From NCBI RefSeq assembly GCF_002910905.1, contig NZ_NEUE01000054.1, positions 1 through 52,433 of the forward strand: a stretch of 52,433 nucleotides of DNA, read 5' to 3'. This DNA is from Streptomyces sp. SM11. Lineage in GTDB: Bacteria; Actinomycetota; Actinomycetes; Streptomycetales; Streptomycetaceae. How positions within the stretch are numbered: position 1 is the stretch's first letter; the number at the start of each line of letters is the position of its first letter. The translations under genes were made by a program, and so were the position numbers. Below are positions 40,843-49,626 of this stretch, in pieces. Below the pieces are notes generated by a model that saw only the letters and a list, made by a program, of their open reading frames with translations, did not search any database and was not told the DNA's origin.

Positions 40843-41607
40843 TCAGGGGCGGTAGATCGTGCCCGGCTCGGGCTCCGCCGGGGCCATCAGCTCGGGGACG
40901 GTCACAAAGGTGTAGCCGTCCTTCTGGAGCGCGTCGATGATCCCGGGCACGGCGGGCACAGTGCCCTTGTAGATGTCGTGCAGCAGGATGATGCCGTCCT
41001 TGCTCGCCTGGTCCAGGATTCGCTTCTTGATCAGCGCGGAGTCGTTCGTCGAGTAGTCCTTGGCGGTGGCGCTCCACAGCACCTGGGAGAGCCCCAGGTC
41101 CTTGCTGATCTCCGAGACCGTGTCGTCGGTGCGGCCCTGCGGCGGGCGCATCAGCCGGGGCTTCTTACCGGTGATCTTCTCGATGGCCAGCTGCGTCTTC
41201 TCCAGCTCGGCCCGTATCTCGTCCGGCTTCTGGTCGGTCAGGATCTTGTGCGTCCAGGTGTGGTTGGCGACCTCGTGCCCCTCGTCCTCGATGCGCTGCA
41301 CCGTGTCGGGGTGCTTGATGACGTGGTGCTTGCCCAGCAGGAAGAAGGTGGCGTGCACCTTCTTCTCCTTGAGGATGTCCAGCAGCCTCGGCGTGTCCTT
41401 GCCCGGACCCGCGTCGAAGGTCAGGGCGATGCATTTGGCCTTGCGGCAGTCCACCGGCCCGAACGAGCCCTTGGCGTCCGAGGCCGCCTCACCGCGTGCC
41501 GAGCCCGGCGCCGTCGTGTCCATCGAGCAGCCGCTCAACGTCAGTGTGAGCGCTGTCACCAGCGCCGCGGTCAACCCCATCCCTGGCGACGGCATCTTTC
41601 GGGGCAC
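40843..41607 (-). CDS. lipoprotein polysaccharide deacetylase (NodB domain)
   Basis: 254 residues from a GTG with GAGGAG upstream. The signal peptide ends in the lipobox LTLTLSGCSMD, so it is a lipoprotein. The NodB domain starts with IALTFDAGPGKDTPRLLDIL; the second Asp of the usual TFDDG is Ala, as in many Streptomyces members. It continues with VANHTWTHK (the metal-binding HxxxH), LMRPPQGRTD and IILLHDI. It probably removes N-acetyl groups from peptidoglycan or chitin-like glycans. A 7-bp palindrome (41623-41641) lies just before the ribosome site. Confidence 0.9.
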   Translation of the reverse strand: MPRKMPSPGMGLTAALVTALTLTLSGCSMDTTAPGSARGEAASDAKGSFGPVDCRKAKCIALTFDAGPGKDTPRLLDILKEKKVHATFFLLGKHHVIKHPDTVQRIEDEGHEVANHTWTHKILTDQKPDEIRAELEKTQLAIEKITGKKPRLMRPPQGRTDDTVSEISKDLGLSQVLWSATAKDYSTNDSALIKKRILDQASKDGIILLHDIYKGTVPAVPGIIDALQKDGYTFVTVPELMAPAEPEPGTIYRP

Positions 41608-41848
41608 GACACATCACTCCTCTGTGCGGGAAATCCGCACAGGCGTGCGGTACGCCGAGGACTATACCCAGTGCGTATACATGGTGTGCATAGTGGGGTC
41701 CCGGGAGGTGAGGGCGCCGGTGACCCGGGTGCGGAGGAGCCCCAGGGGGCCGCCGCTGGTCCACTCCTGCGAAATACTGGCCGAACCGCGGCGCTGACCG
41801 GCCGCGGAGGAGACTTTCATCGGCAGGAAACCGTAGAGGGGTACTGAC
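41608..41848. promoter_or_regulatory. divergent promoter region between deacetylase and MarR genes
   Basis: 241 bases. Candidates are a GTGCGTATACATGG patch (41668-41681) and, on the minus strand, GGGTATAGTCC as a -10-like element for the deacetylase. A 7-bp hairpin TGTGCGG/CCGCACA (41623-41641) lies close to the deacetylase start. No clear MarR palindrome was found. Confidence 0.4.
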
Positions 41849-42331
41849 GTGCGCGGGAGCGACAGCGAGCCGGCGCCGGGTGCGCCGGACGGCAGTGGCG
41901 TGGACCACGAATTTCTGGCGCTGGAGCGCGAGTTGGCCGTGTTCCTGCGCCGGGCACGCGCCAGCTCGGGCGAGATGGCCCGGGAGGTCCACCCCGAACT
42001 GGAGCCCGCCGCCTACGGCCTGCTCGTCCGCCTGGAGGCGGCGGGCCGGCAGCGGGCCACCGAGCTGGCCGCCTACTTCGGCGTCGGCAAGGCCACCATG
42101 AGCCGTCAGCTGCACTCCTTGGAGAACCTCGGGCTGGTGGCCCGCGAACCCGACCCCGCCGACGGGCGTGCCTGGCTCGTCCATCTCACCGACGACGGCC
42201 TGGCCCGCTTCCGCAGTGTCCGGGACGCCCGTCGCGGGCGCTACGTGCGCAAGCTGGCCGGCTGGGACCGGGCCGAAGTCGCCGAGCTGGCCCGCCTGCT
42301 GCACCAGCTGAACGCCCGCGCCGAGAGCTGA
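41849..42331 (+). CDS. MarR-family transcriptional regulator
   Basis: 160 residues from a GTG preceded by AGAGGGG. The winged-helix core is LEPAAYGLLVRLEAAGRQRA, ELAAYFGVGKATMSRQLHSL (recognition helix) and REPDPADGRAWLVHLTDDG (wing). This is standard MarR, binding DNA as a dimer and usually released by small phenolic or oxidising ligands. It is divergent from the deacetylase and followed by the convergent PP2C-like gene. The regulated gene is unknown. Confidence 0.9.
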   Translation: MRGSDSEPAPGAPDGSGVDHEFLALERELAVFLRRARASSGEMAREVHPELEPAAYGLLVRLEAAGRQRATELAAYFGVGKATMSRQLHSLENLGLVAREPDPADGRAWLVHLTDDGLARFRSVRDARRGRYVRKLAGWDRAEVAELARLLHQLNARAES

Positions 42332-42389
42332 CCCGACGCCGTCGCGCCCGCGGGGAGCCGCACCGGGAGTTGACCCGACGCCGTCGCGC

Positions 42390-43184
42390 TCACTCCAGCT
42401 CCACCAGGAGCGCGGTGGCGTCGTCGTGCGTCTTGCCGCGCCGCAGCCGTACGCGCCCGGCCTCCGCGTCGGCGACCTCCAGCTCCCGCACCCGGTCGAT
42501 CAGCCCCTGCGGCCCTGCCTTCCGCAGCAGCCCCAGCGTGTCCGCCCAGTCGCCCTCGCCGAACACCTCCGTCCAGCGGGCCGCCCCGTCCGTGAGCGCG
42601 GCGAGGGCGCGGACGCCGGCCGCCGGGGTGCTGCCCGTCACCGCGCGCGAGGCCACGGACGGATCGGCGGCGGCGGTGAAGAAGCCGCCCTCCTTGTTGC
42701 GCACCGTGGAATCGGCGATCTCGTTCGAGGCGAGCGAGCCCGGCGGCAGCCGGTCCAGCCGGTCGTCGAGGACCGCCCGGACCGCGCCGTCGCGGGACTC
42801 CAGCAGCAGGGCCGAGTCGGAGAGCACCAGGTGCTCGATCGTGTGTTCGTTCCAGCGTGCCAGGACCACGGTCGCCTGAGGGGTGCGCACGTGAGAAAGG
42901 TCACAGGTGGCTCGATGTGTGTCGGCTGTACGGGAGATGGCCTCGGCCAGGACCTCGGTCAGCGGCAGGTCGGGGCGGGAACCGGACAGTTCCACCAGTG
43001 CGCCACCCAGTCGTGCGGTGAACCACGGGACCGAGTGCACACAACCGTCGTCCCCGGCCGGCGGAGTGACGCCGTCGAGCAGGACCAGCGCACCGCCCTG
43101 GCCGGACGCGGGAAGGGTCGCGGAGGCCCAGTCCTCGTTGGGGCGTTCGGGGCTGCCGGGCGCGGTGGTGAGTTCGATGCGCAT
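42390..43184 (-). CDS. PP2C-like serine/threonine phosphatase
   Basis: 264 residues. Early features ERPNEDWASATLP and GGALVLLDGVTPPAG correspond to the first metal-binding Asp motif (LLDG). Later come ALTDGAARW and the C-terminal KTHDDATALLVELE with the conserved Asp-Asp. This is the PP2C fold in a compact, cytosolic form without extra domains. It should dephosphorylate Ser/Thr on a protein partner, possibly one controlled by the neighbouring conservon. The ATG at 43184 is the only plausible start. Confidence 0.82.
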   Translation of the reverse strand: MRIELTTAPGSPERPNEDWASATLPASGQGGALVLLDGVTPPAGDDGCVHSVPWFTARLGGALVELSGSRPDLPLTEVLAEAISRTADTHRATCDLSHVRTPQATVVLARWNEHTIEHLVLSDSALLLESRDGAVRAVLDDRLDRLPPGSLASNEIADSTVRNKEGGFFTAAADPSVASRAVTGSTPAAGVRALAALTDGAARWTEVFGEGDWADTLGLLRKAGPQGLIDRVRELEVADAEAGRVRLRRGKTHDDATALLVELE

Positions 43185-43521
43185 ACCGCCAGTCTGCACG
43201 AGCCCTTCACCGTCCCTGCACGCGGCCGGATATGGCCTGTACCAGCAGGTCAACGCGGGCGCATGGGCCGGAAGGTGGGGCTCCGGACCGATTGCGGGCG
43301 GGCATCCTGCCAAAGGCGGAGCGGAAGTTCCACCCCATGGCCCATGCATGGTCAGGGGTGCACCAGGGGAGACTTGTTCGCCAACTCCAGAGTGTTGTTC
43401 ACTCCTTCGAGTGGCGGAGCGGTTGATGCGTGCCCCCCTCTCAAAAGCACTGGAATGGTCAGAAGCCGTACCAGGAGCGGGGCGCCCTTCCATGTGACCG
43501 TGCGTCACCTCTGCTTCAAGG
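43185..43521. promoter_or_regulatory. divergent promoter region for the phosphatase and the conservon
   Basis: 337 bases without a credible ORF. The plus-strand leader shows TTGTTCACTCC (about 43393) and a possible -10 region near 43420, then TGTGACCGTGCGTCACCTC (about 43493-43511), a small TGAC/GTCA inverted repeat just before the conservon start. I see no RNA gene. Confidence 0.4.
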
Positions 43522-46500
43522 GTGGACGAGTCAAGATTGCGAGCACCGGTGCAGAAGAAGCGGCCGCGGAGCAAGGGCACGACGCGCGACGGTTCCGGGG
43601 CGACGCCTCCGGCACCCGGCGCGGACAAGCGGACCGTGCGGGTGCGCAGCCGACTGGTCGCCGGTGTCGCGGTCGTCGGGGTCATCGTCATAGCGGCGGG
43701 CGCGCCCGCCGTCCTCGGGGCCTCCGCCGATCTCAGCGAGTCCCAGCGGCTGGTCACGCTCGCCGAACTGAACCAGCAGGCGGTCACCCTCGGGCACTCC
43801 CTCGCCGACGAACGTGACGCCGTCACCGCGTACATCGCCGACGGCCGGGACGAGGACGACGCCAACGGCGCGAAGAACCGCGATGCCCGCACCACCCGCG
43901 TCGACCAGCAGATCGACGAGATCCACGAGGCGGCCTCCGCGGCCCTGCGCCGCGACCTCTCGACGGTCGTCTCCCTGCGCCGCTCCGCGCTGACCGGCAA
44001 GGGCTCGGCCCTCAAGGCGCACCAGGCGTACTCCGACATCATCGCCAAACTGCACGGCATCGCCGCCGAACTGGCGGAGAGGACCCCGCCGCGCGCCGCC
44101 GACGCCACCCGGGCCCCGCTCACCCTCGGCGGCGCCTCCGAACAGGCCTCCGCCACCCGCGGGCTCCTCCTCGCCGCGCTCGCCGTGCCGAGCCCCGAGC
44201 CGACGGCCCCGCTGACCGACCCCTTCACCGGACTGCCCGTGCAGACCCAGGACGAGGGCGACACCCGGGCCGACCGCGAACGCGACGAGCTGAGCGCCGC
44301 CGCCCAGCAGGCCCGGGTCCGGGAGCTGGCCGCGCTCGCCGACTTCGACCAGGCGGCGGACCCGGAGGCCCGCGACAAGCTCTCCGCCACCGTCACCGGA
44401 CCCGAGGTCAACGACGCGGAGAAGTACCTCACCCGCCTCACCGACCGCCCCGAGCTCTCCGACGCGGAGCGCAGGGTCAGCCCCAAGAAGCTGGAGGCCG
44501 CGCTCTCCGCCCGCGTCGACCGGATGCGCAGCGTCGAGTCCGCCCTGACCACCGGCCAGGTCCAGCACCTGGAAGGTCTCCGCGACGACGACGTCACCGC
44601 CCTCGAACTGAGCATCGCCCTGCTCGGCGGCTGCTTCCTGCTCGCCGTCGGCGTCTCCACCGCCGTCGCCCGCACCCTCACCCAGCCGCTCGCCGTCCTG
44701 CGCATCGGCGCCGCGCGCCTCGCCGAGGATCCCGAAAGCGCCGAACCGGTCCGCTACACCGGCCGCAACGACGAGTTCGCGCAGGTCGTACGGTCGATGA
44801 ACACCCTGCACGGCAGGCTCACCACCCTGCACCAGGACTTCACCGGACACCTCGAGGGCCTCACCGGCGAACGGTCCAAGCTGATCGCGGGCCGGGAGAC
44901 CCTCGTCGCCCAGCGGGCCGAACTCCAGACCCGGGCCACCGAGCTGGCGCAGCTGAGGAACACGGTCAGCCACACCTTCGTCAACCTCTCCCTGCGCAAC
45001 CTCGGGCTGGTCGAGCGGCAGCTCGGCGTCATCGAGGGCCTGGAGGAGCGTGAGCAGGACCCGGAGCGCCTGTCCACGCTGTTCAAGCTGGACCACATGG
45101 CCACGGTCATGCGCCGCCACAGCGAGAACATGCTCGTCCTCGCCGGCGCCGAGCACGGTCACGGCCACGCCGGACCGATCCCGCTGGTCGACGTGGCGCG
45201 CGCGGCCGTCAGCGAGATCGAGCGGTACGAGCGGGTGACCATCCAGTCCCTGCCGCCGCACGCCCAGATCGCCGGGTTCGCCGCCGACGACCTCAGTCAC
45301 CTTCTCGCCGAGCTCCTGGAGAACGCGACCTCCTTCTCGCCGCCCGACTCCCATGTCGAGCTGTCCGGCTGGCTCCTGGAGAGCGGCGAGGTGATGCTCT
45401 CCGTGTCGGACGCGGGCATCGGCATGTCGACGGTCCGGATGGGCGAACTCAATGCCAGGCTGGCCGACCCGGCCTCGTTCGAGCCGGGGGAGCGGCACAT
45501 CGACATGACCGGGGCCGGGCTCGGCCTTCAGGTCACGTCGTTGCTGGCCGCCCGGCACGGAGTGCGGGTCCAGCTGCGCGAGCAGAAGGGGAGTGGTGTG
45601 ACAGCCGTCGTCGTCCTGCCGGAAGCCCTGCTGCCCAAGACGCTGCCCGCCGCCTCGCCGCCCGCCGTGCAGCTGCCCCGTGACGCGCCCACGCTCAACC
45701 TGCCGGGCTCGGTCGCGGAGGCCAACTCCAACGCGCTGCCCAGCCGTTCACCGCTCCAGCCCGGGGCCCCCGAGCCCGGAACGCCCGCCGGGGCCGAGCC
45801 GACGCCGTCGCCGGAACCGACCCCGGAGCGCGAGCCGATGTCGGCGGCCGATGCGGCCACCGGGCCGGCCGCCGAGGTGGCCTCGGACCTCGACGCGGAG
45901 AGCGACTCCGAGCCGGCCGCCGAGCCCCTGCCCGCCCTGGACCCCATGATCGCCGCCGCCGAGCGGGCGATCCGTGAGAACGCCGCCGGGAGCGCCGCAC
46001 TCGACGAGAGCCCGGAAGCCACCGACGTACCGGAGCAGGAGCAGGACGCGTGGCAGTCGGCCACGGAAGCCGAGGCCGAAGCCGAAGGGCCTGAAGCCGA
46101 GGGGCCCCAAGCCGAAGGGCCCGGAGCCGAGGCCGGGGCAGGGTCGGAATCCGAGGTCACCCTGCAGGTCCGGCTGCCGAAGCCCCCGTCGGACCCCGTC
46201 GCCCCGGCGACCACCGACCCGTACGCGATCGGCCCCGACCGCCATGAGCGCCCGGCCGAGACCGGCCCGGGGTACCAGGACCCGGACGGGCCCGCTTTCC
46301 GCCCCGCGCCCCACGCCGAGGCCGCCGATACCGCCCCCGCCGACACCGTCCCCGGCCCCCGCCGCCCCGAGGCCGGGCGGATCACCGACAAGGGGCTGCC
46401 GAAGCGCACCCCCAGGGTGGTCCGGCCCGACACCGCCCCCGCCACCGGGCGCACCGGCAGCCTGGACCGGGACGCCCTGCGCCGCCGGCTCGGCAGCTTC

Positions 46501-46746
46501 CACCAGGCGGCGGAGGAGGGTCGGCGCGACGTCGAGGCGGAGATCGCCGAGACCGGCGGCATCACCGTCGCCACCCCCGGGGGCGTACCCACCGACCGCC
46601 ACGGGTACCAGAGCGCCACCGCACACGCCACAGGCGCCGCACAGGACGCACGTAACGCAAGGACCGCACGGACCGCCGAGACCGGCGGCCGGGCGGACGG
46701 CCGGAACGAAGAGACGGGGGACACAGTCGAGGAGGCACGCAGTTGA
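43522..46746 (+). CDS. cvnA: conservon histidine-kinase-like protein (NIT sensor, HAMP, ATPase)
   Basis: 1,074 residues. A basic start leads to a first membrane helix (VAGVAVVGVIVIAAGAPAVL, about 44-64). An extracellular helical NIT-type sensor of ~300 residues follows, then a second helix (IALLGGCFLLAVGVSTAVA) and HAMP (LTQPLAVLRIGAARLAED). The ATPase has LLAELLENATSFSPP and SDAGIGMSTVR. A disordered tail of ~350 Pro/Ala/Glu-rich residues includes EAEGPEAEGPQAEGPGAEAG. These proteins start the membrane complexes called conservons and pair with roadblock and GTPase proteins. An alternative start at the GTG at 43549 would give VQKKRPRS. It overlaps the next gene by four bases. Confidence 0.9.
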   Translation: MDESRLRAPVQKKRPRSKGTTRDGSGATPPAPGADKRTVRVRSRLVAGVAVVGVIVIAAGAPAVLGASADLSESQRLVTLAELNQQAVTLGHSLADERDAVTAYIADGRDEDDANGAKNRDARTTRVDQQIDEIHEAASAALRRDLSTVVSLRRSALTGKGSALKAHQAYSDIIAKLHGIAAELAERTPPRAADATRAPLTLGGASEQASATRGLLLAALAVPSPEPTAPLTDPFTGLPVQTQDEGDTRADRERDELSAAAQQARVRELAALADFDQAADPEARDKLSATVTGPEVNDAEKYLTRLTDRPELSDAERRVSPKKLEAALSARVDRMRSVESALTTGQVQHLEGLRDDDVTALELSIALLGGCFLLAVGVSTAVARTLTQPLAVLRIGAARLAEDPESAEPVRYTGRNDEFAQVVRSMNTLHGRLTTLHQDFTGHLEGLTGERSKLIAGRETLVAQRAELQTRATELAQLRNTVSHTFVNLSLRNLGLVERQLGVIEGLEEREQDPERLSTLFKLDHMATVMRRHSENMLVLAGAEHGHGHAGPIPLVDVARAAVSEIERYERVTIQSLPPHAQIAGFAADDLSHLLAELLENATSFSPPDSHVELSGWLLESGEVMLSVSDAGIGMSTVRMGELNARLADPASFEPGERHIDMTGAGLGLQVTSLLAARHGVRVQLREQKGSGVTAVVVLPEALLPKTLPAASPPAVQLPRDAPTLNLPGSVAEANSNALPSRSPLQPGAPEPGTPAGAEPTPSPEPTPEREPMSAADAATGPAAEVASDLDAESDSEPAAEPLPALDPMIAAAERAIRENAAGSAALDESPEATDVPEQEQDAWQSATEAEAEAEGPEAEGPQAEGPGAEAGAGSESEVTLQVRLPKPPSDPVAPATTDPYAIGPDRHERPAETGPGYQDPDGPAFRPAPHAEAADTAPADTVPGPRRPEAGRITDKGLPKRTPRVVRPDTAPATGRTGSLDRDALRRRLGSFHQAAEEGRRDVEAEIAETGGITVATPGGVPTDRHGYQSATAHATGAAQDARNARTARTAETGGRADGRNEETGDTVEEARS

Positions 46747-47234
46747 CTGCGCCCAGCACATTCGGGCTGAGTACCGAGGCCCGGAACCTTCACTGGTTGC
46801 TGAGCAATCTCGTGGAGGAGGTGCCAGGGGTCCACTCGGTCACCGTCGTCTCGTCCGACGGCCTGATGCTGCTCTCCTCCGACCCCGGCCATCTGGCCCC
46901 GAAGGCGGCCGCACCGGCCGCCGGGACATCGGACGGGCCCAAGGGATCCAGCGCCGACCTGGCCACGATCGTCTCCGGCATCGGTTCGCTGACCGTCGGA
47001 GCCGCGAAGCTGATGGACGGCGGCGGCGTCAAACAGACGATGATCGCCATGGACGAGGGCAGTGTCTTCGTCATGTCGATCAGCGACGGCTCGCTCCTCG
47101 GCGTCCACGCCACCCCGGACTGCGACATGAGTGTCGTCGCCTACCACATGGCCCTCTTCGTCGGCCGCGCCGGACACGTACTCACCCCCGAACTCCGCAG
47201 TGAGCTGCGCACATCGTTGGAGAGCGCCCTGTGA
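46743..47234 (+). CDS. cvnB: conservon roadblock/LC7 domain protein
   Basis: 163 residues beginning with TTG, which overlaps the previous TGA (TTGA) and has GGAGG seven bases upstream, a strong case for a TTG start. The roadblock fold is LHWLLSNLVEEVPGVHSVTV, VSSDGLMLLSSD, then MIAMDEGSVFVMSISDGSLL and MALFVGRAGHVLT. It is the Streptomyces MglB-like partner that modulates the GTPase encoded two genes downstream. It forms part of the cvnABCD operon. Confidence 0.92.
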   Translation: MTAPSTFGLSTEARNLHWLLSNLVEEVPGVHSVTVVSSDGLMLLSSDPGHLAPKAAAPAAGTSDGPKGSSADLATIVSGIGSLTVGAAKLMDGGGVKQTMIAMDEGSVFVMSISDGSLLGVHATPDCDMSVVAYHMALFVGRAGHVLTPELRSELRTSLESAL

Positions 47235-47647
47235 CCACCGCCGCCGCAGAACCCGCCCCCCGGCTCCCCGTCCGCGGGGCGGACAAACGCCCCGCCCGGG
47301 TCCGCCCGTACTCCCTCACCGGCGGCCGCACCCGGTTCGGGCACGTCCTGCTCGTCGAGACGTTCGTCGCGGCACTCGAAGCACCCGACGAGCGCCGCGA
47401 ACTCACCAACGGCAACCTCGCGTCGCGGGTCGTGCCGGAGCTCCAGGCCATCGTCGAACTCTGCCGCCGGATGCGTACGGTCGCGGAGATCTCGGCCCTG
47501 CTGAAGATGCCGCTCGGAGTCGTCCGGGTACTGCTCAGCGACTTGGCCGACCAGGGAAAGATCCGCGTGTACGGGACCGGTCACGGCACCGGCCAGCCCG
47601 ACCGCGCACTGCTCGAAAGGGTGCTCAATGGACTCCGCCGTCTCTGA
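47231..47647 (+). CDS. cvnC: conservon DUF742 protein
   Basis: 138 residues, GTG overlapping the cvnB TGA (GTGA). DUF742 pattern: VRPYSLTGGRTRFGHVLLVE near the N-terminus, then IVELCRRMRTVAEISALLKM and PLGVVRVLLSDLADQGKIRV, which resembles a winged-helix-like fold. It is the third component of the conservon. The 3' end overlaps cvnD by 20 bases. Confidence 0.92.
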   Translation: MTTAAAEPAPRLPVRGADKRPARVRPYSLTGGRTRFGHVLLVETFVAALEAPDERRELTNGNLASRVVPELQAIVELCRRMRTVAEISALLKMPLGVVRVLLSDLADQGKIRVYGTGHGTGQPDRALLERVLNGLRRL

Positions 47648-48275
47648 GGCGCCGCTCTTCGCCCCGCGCCAGCCGGGGCCCCGGGAACAGGCCGAGGAGT
47701 CCCTCCAGGCCTGGCAGCTCGACCACACCCGCGCGCCCACCGCCACCAAGATCGTGGTGGCGGGCGGCTTCGGCGTCGGCAAGACGACGTTCGTCGGCGC
47801 GGTCTCCGAGATCACGCCGCTGCAGACCGAAGCGCTGATGACCCAGGCCAGCGAGGAGACCGACGACCTCACCGCGACGCCCGACAAGATCACCACCACC
47901 GTGGCCATGGACTTCGGCCGGCTCACGCTGGATGACGACCTCGTCCTGTACGTCTTCGGCACACCGGGCCAGCAGCGCTTCTGGTTCATGTGGGACGACC
48001 TGGTGCGCGGGGCGATCGGCGCGGTCGTCCTCGCCGACACCCGCCGGCTCGCCGACTGCTTCCCCGCCCTCGACTACTTCGAGAGCTGCGGACTGCCGTA
48101 CATCGTGGCCGTCAACCACTTCGAGGGGACGCCCGGTTACGAGGCGGAGGACGTCAGGGAGGCCCTGACCGTACCCCCGCACGTGCCGATAGTGATCATG
48201 GACGCGCGCAACCGGATCACGGTCGTCGAGTCGCTCCTGGCCCTGGTGGGCCACGCTCTCGACGTCACCCCCTAG
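47628..48275 (+). CDS. cvnD: conservon Ras-like GTPase
   Basis: 215 residues. Walker A GGFGVGKT (residues 46-53), then an effector-like region (TPDKITTTVAMDFGRL), G3 in YVFGTPGQQRFWFMW and a G4-equivalent VAVNHFEGTPGY in place of the usual NKxD. This is the MglA-related GTPase of the conservon, switching with the roadblock partner and the kinase-like membrane protein. The 20-base overlap with cvnC indicates translational coupling. Confidence 0.93.
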   Translation: MDSAVSEAPLFAPRQPGPREQAEESLQAWQLDHTRAPTATKIVVAGGFGVGKTTFVGAVSEITPLQTEALMTQASEETDDLTATPDKITTTVAMDFGRLTLDDDLVLYVFGTPGQQRFWFMWDDLVRGAIGAVVLADTRRLADCFPALDYFESCGLPYIVAVNHFEGTPGYEAEDVREALTVPPHVPIVIMDARNRITVVESLLALVGHALDVTP

Positions 48276-48326
48276 CACCCGCCTGGATCGAACAGATTGC
48301 CTTGATCAACACAACGGAGAGCCGCG

Positions 48327-49562
48327 ATGCGGAAGATACTCATAGTCGGAGCCGGCCAGTCCGGGCTCCAGCTGGCCCTGGGGCTGCAGTCCAGAGGCTA
48401 CGAAGTCACCCTGATGTCCAACCGCACCGCCGATGAGATCCGCACCGGCCGGGTCATGTCGACGCAGTGCATGTTCCACACCGCGCTCCAGCACGAGCGT
48501 GACTACCAGCTGAACTTCTGGGAGTCCCAGGCCCCGAAGATCGAGGGCCTCGGCGTCTCCGTCGCCGCCCCCGACTCCTCCCGCGCCGTCGACTGGGTCG
48601 GCAAGCTCGACGGGTACGCCCAGTCAGTCGACCAGCGCGTGAAGATGGCCGGCTGGATGGAGACCTTCGCCCAGCGCGGCGGACAACTCGTCATCCACGG
48701 GGCCGCCGTCTCCGACCTGGACTACTTCTGCCGTACCTACGACCTGGTGATGGTCTCGGCCGGCAAGGGCGAGCTGGTCTCCATGTTCGGCCGGGACGCG
48801 GCCCGTTCGCCGTTCGACGCCCCGCAGCGCGCGCTGGCCGTCGCCTACGTACACGGCATGGGCCCGCGCCCGGAACACCCTGAGTTCGACGCGGTCCGGT
48901 GCAACCTGGTGCCGGGTGTCGGCGAGCTGTTCGTGATGCCGACGCTCACTACCTCCGGCCGTGCCGACATCCTCTTCTGGGAGGGCGTCCCGGGCGGTCC
49001 GCTGGACGCCTTCCAGGGCATCAAGGACCCCTCTGAGCACCTCGCGAAGACGCTGGAGCTCATGGAGAAGTTCACGCCGTGGGAGTACGCTCGCGCCACC
49101 AAGGTCGAGCTGACCGACGCCAACGGCACCCTCGCCGGCCGCTACGCCCCCACGGTCCGCAAGCCGATCGGCCGGCTGCCCGGCGGTGGCCTGGTCCTCG
49201 GCGTCGCGGACGTCGTCGTGGCCAACGACCCGATCACCGGCCAGGGCTCCAACTCGGCCTCCAAGTGCGCGGACGCCTACCTGGACTCGATCATCGAGCA
49301 CGGCGGGAAGGAGTTCGACGCGGCGTGGATGCAGTCCACGTTCGACCGCTACTGGGAGACCGCACAGCACGTCACGAAGTGGACCAACGCGATGCTCGGC
49401 GTCCCGCCGGAGCACGTGCTGAACCTGCTCGGCGCGGCCGGCCGGCTCCAACCGGTCGCGGACCGCTTCGCCAACGGGTTCAACGACCCGGCGGACTTCG
49501 AGAACTTCTTCTACGATCCCGAGAAGACCAACGCGTACCTGGCCTCGCTCACCGGCGCCTGA
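48327..49562 (+). CDS. styrene/indole monooxygenase-like FAD-dependent oxygenase
   Basis: 411 residues, ATG with GGAGAG upstream, 51 bases after the GTPase gene and probably in the same operon. The N-terminal FAD-binding fold is KILIVGAGQSGLQLALGLQS, followed by VTLMSNRTADEIRTG. Later features (YDLVMVSAGKGELVSMF, NDPITGQGSNSASKCADAYL) match the StyA group of group E flavoprotein monooxygenases, which depend on a separate flavin reductase. No reductase gene is visible here. Many conservons carry a cytochrome P450 instead at this position, so an oxygenase of another type is notable. Confidence 0.88.
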   Translation: MRKILIVGAGQSGLQLALGLQSRGYEVTLMSNRTADEIRTGRVMSTQCMFHTALQHERDYQLNFWESQAPKIEGLGVSVAAPDSSRAVDWVGKLDGYAQSVDQRVKMAGWMETFAQRGGQLVIHGAAVSDLDYFCRTYDLVMVSAGKGELVSMFGRDAARSPFDAPQRALAVAYVHGMGPRPEHPEFDAVRCNLVPGVGELFVMPTLTTSGRADILFWEGVPGGPLDAFQGIKDPSEHLAKTLELMEKFTPWEYARATKVELTDANGTLAGRYAPTVRKPIGRLPGGGLVLGVADVVVANDPITGQGSNSASKCADAYLDSIIEHGGKEFDAAWMQSTFDRYWETAQHVTKWTNAMLGVPPEHVLNLLGAAGRLQPVADRFANGFNDPADFENFFYDPEKTNAYLASLTGA

Positions 49563-49626
49563 ACGCCCCGCCCACCGCTTCGGCGGCCGGACCCGCACCG
49601 CCGGCCCGGCCGCCGAGGTCCAGGCC

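Noticed and set aside
43531..45558. A long minus-strand frame opposite the conservon kinase-like gene
   Set aside because: Antisense of a gene with clear HAMP and ATPase motifs; composition is repetitive Gly/Val/Arg.
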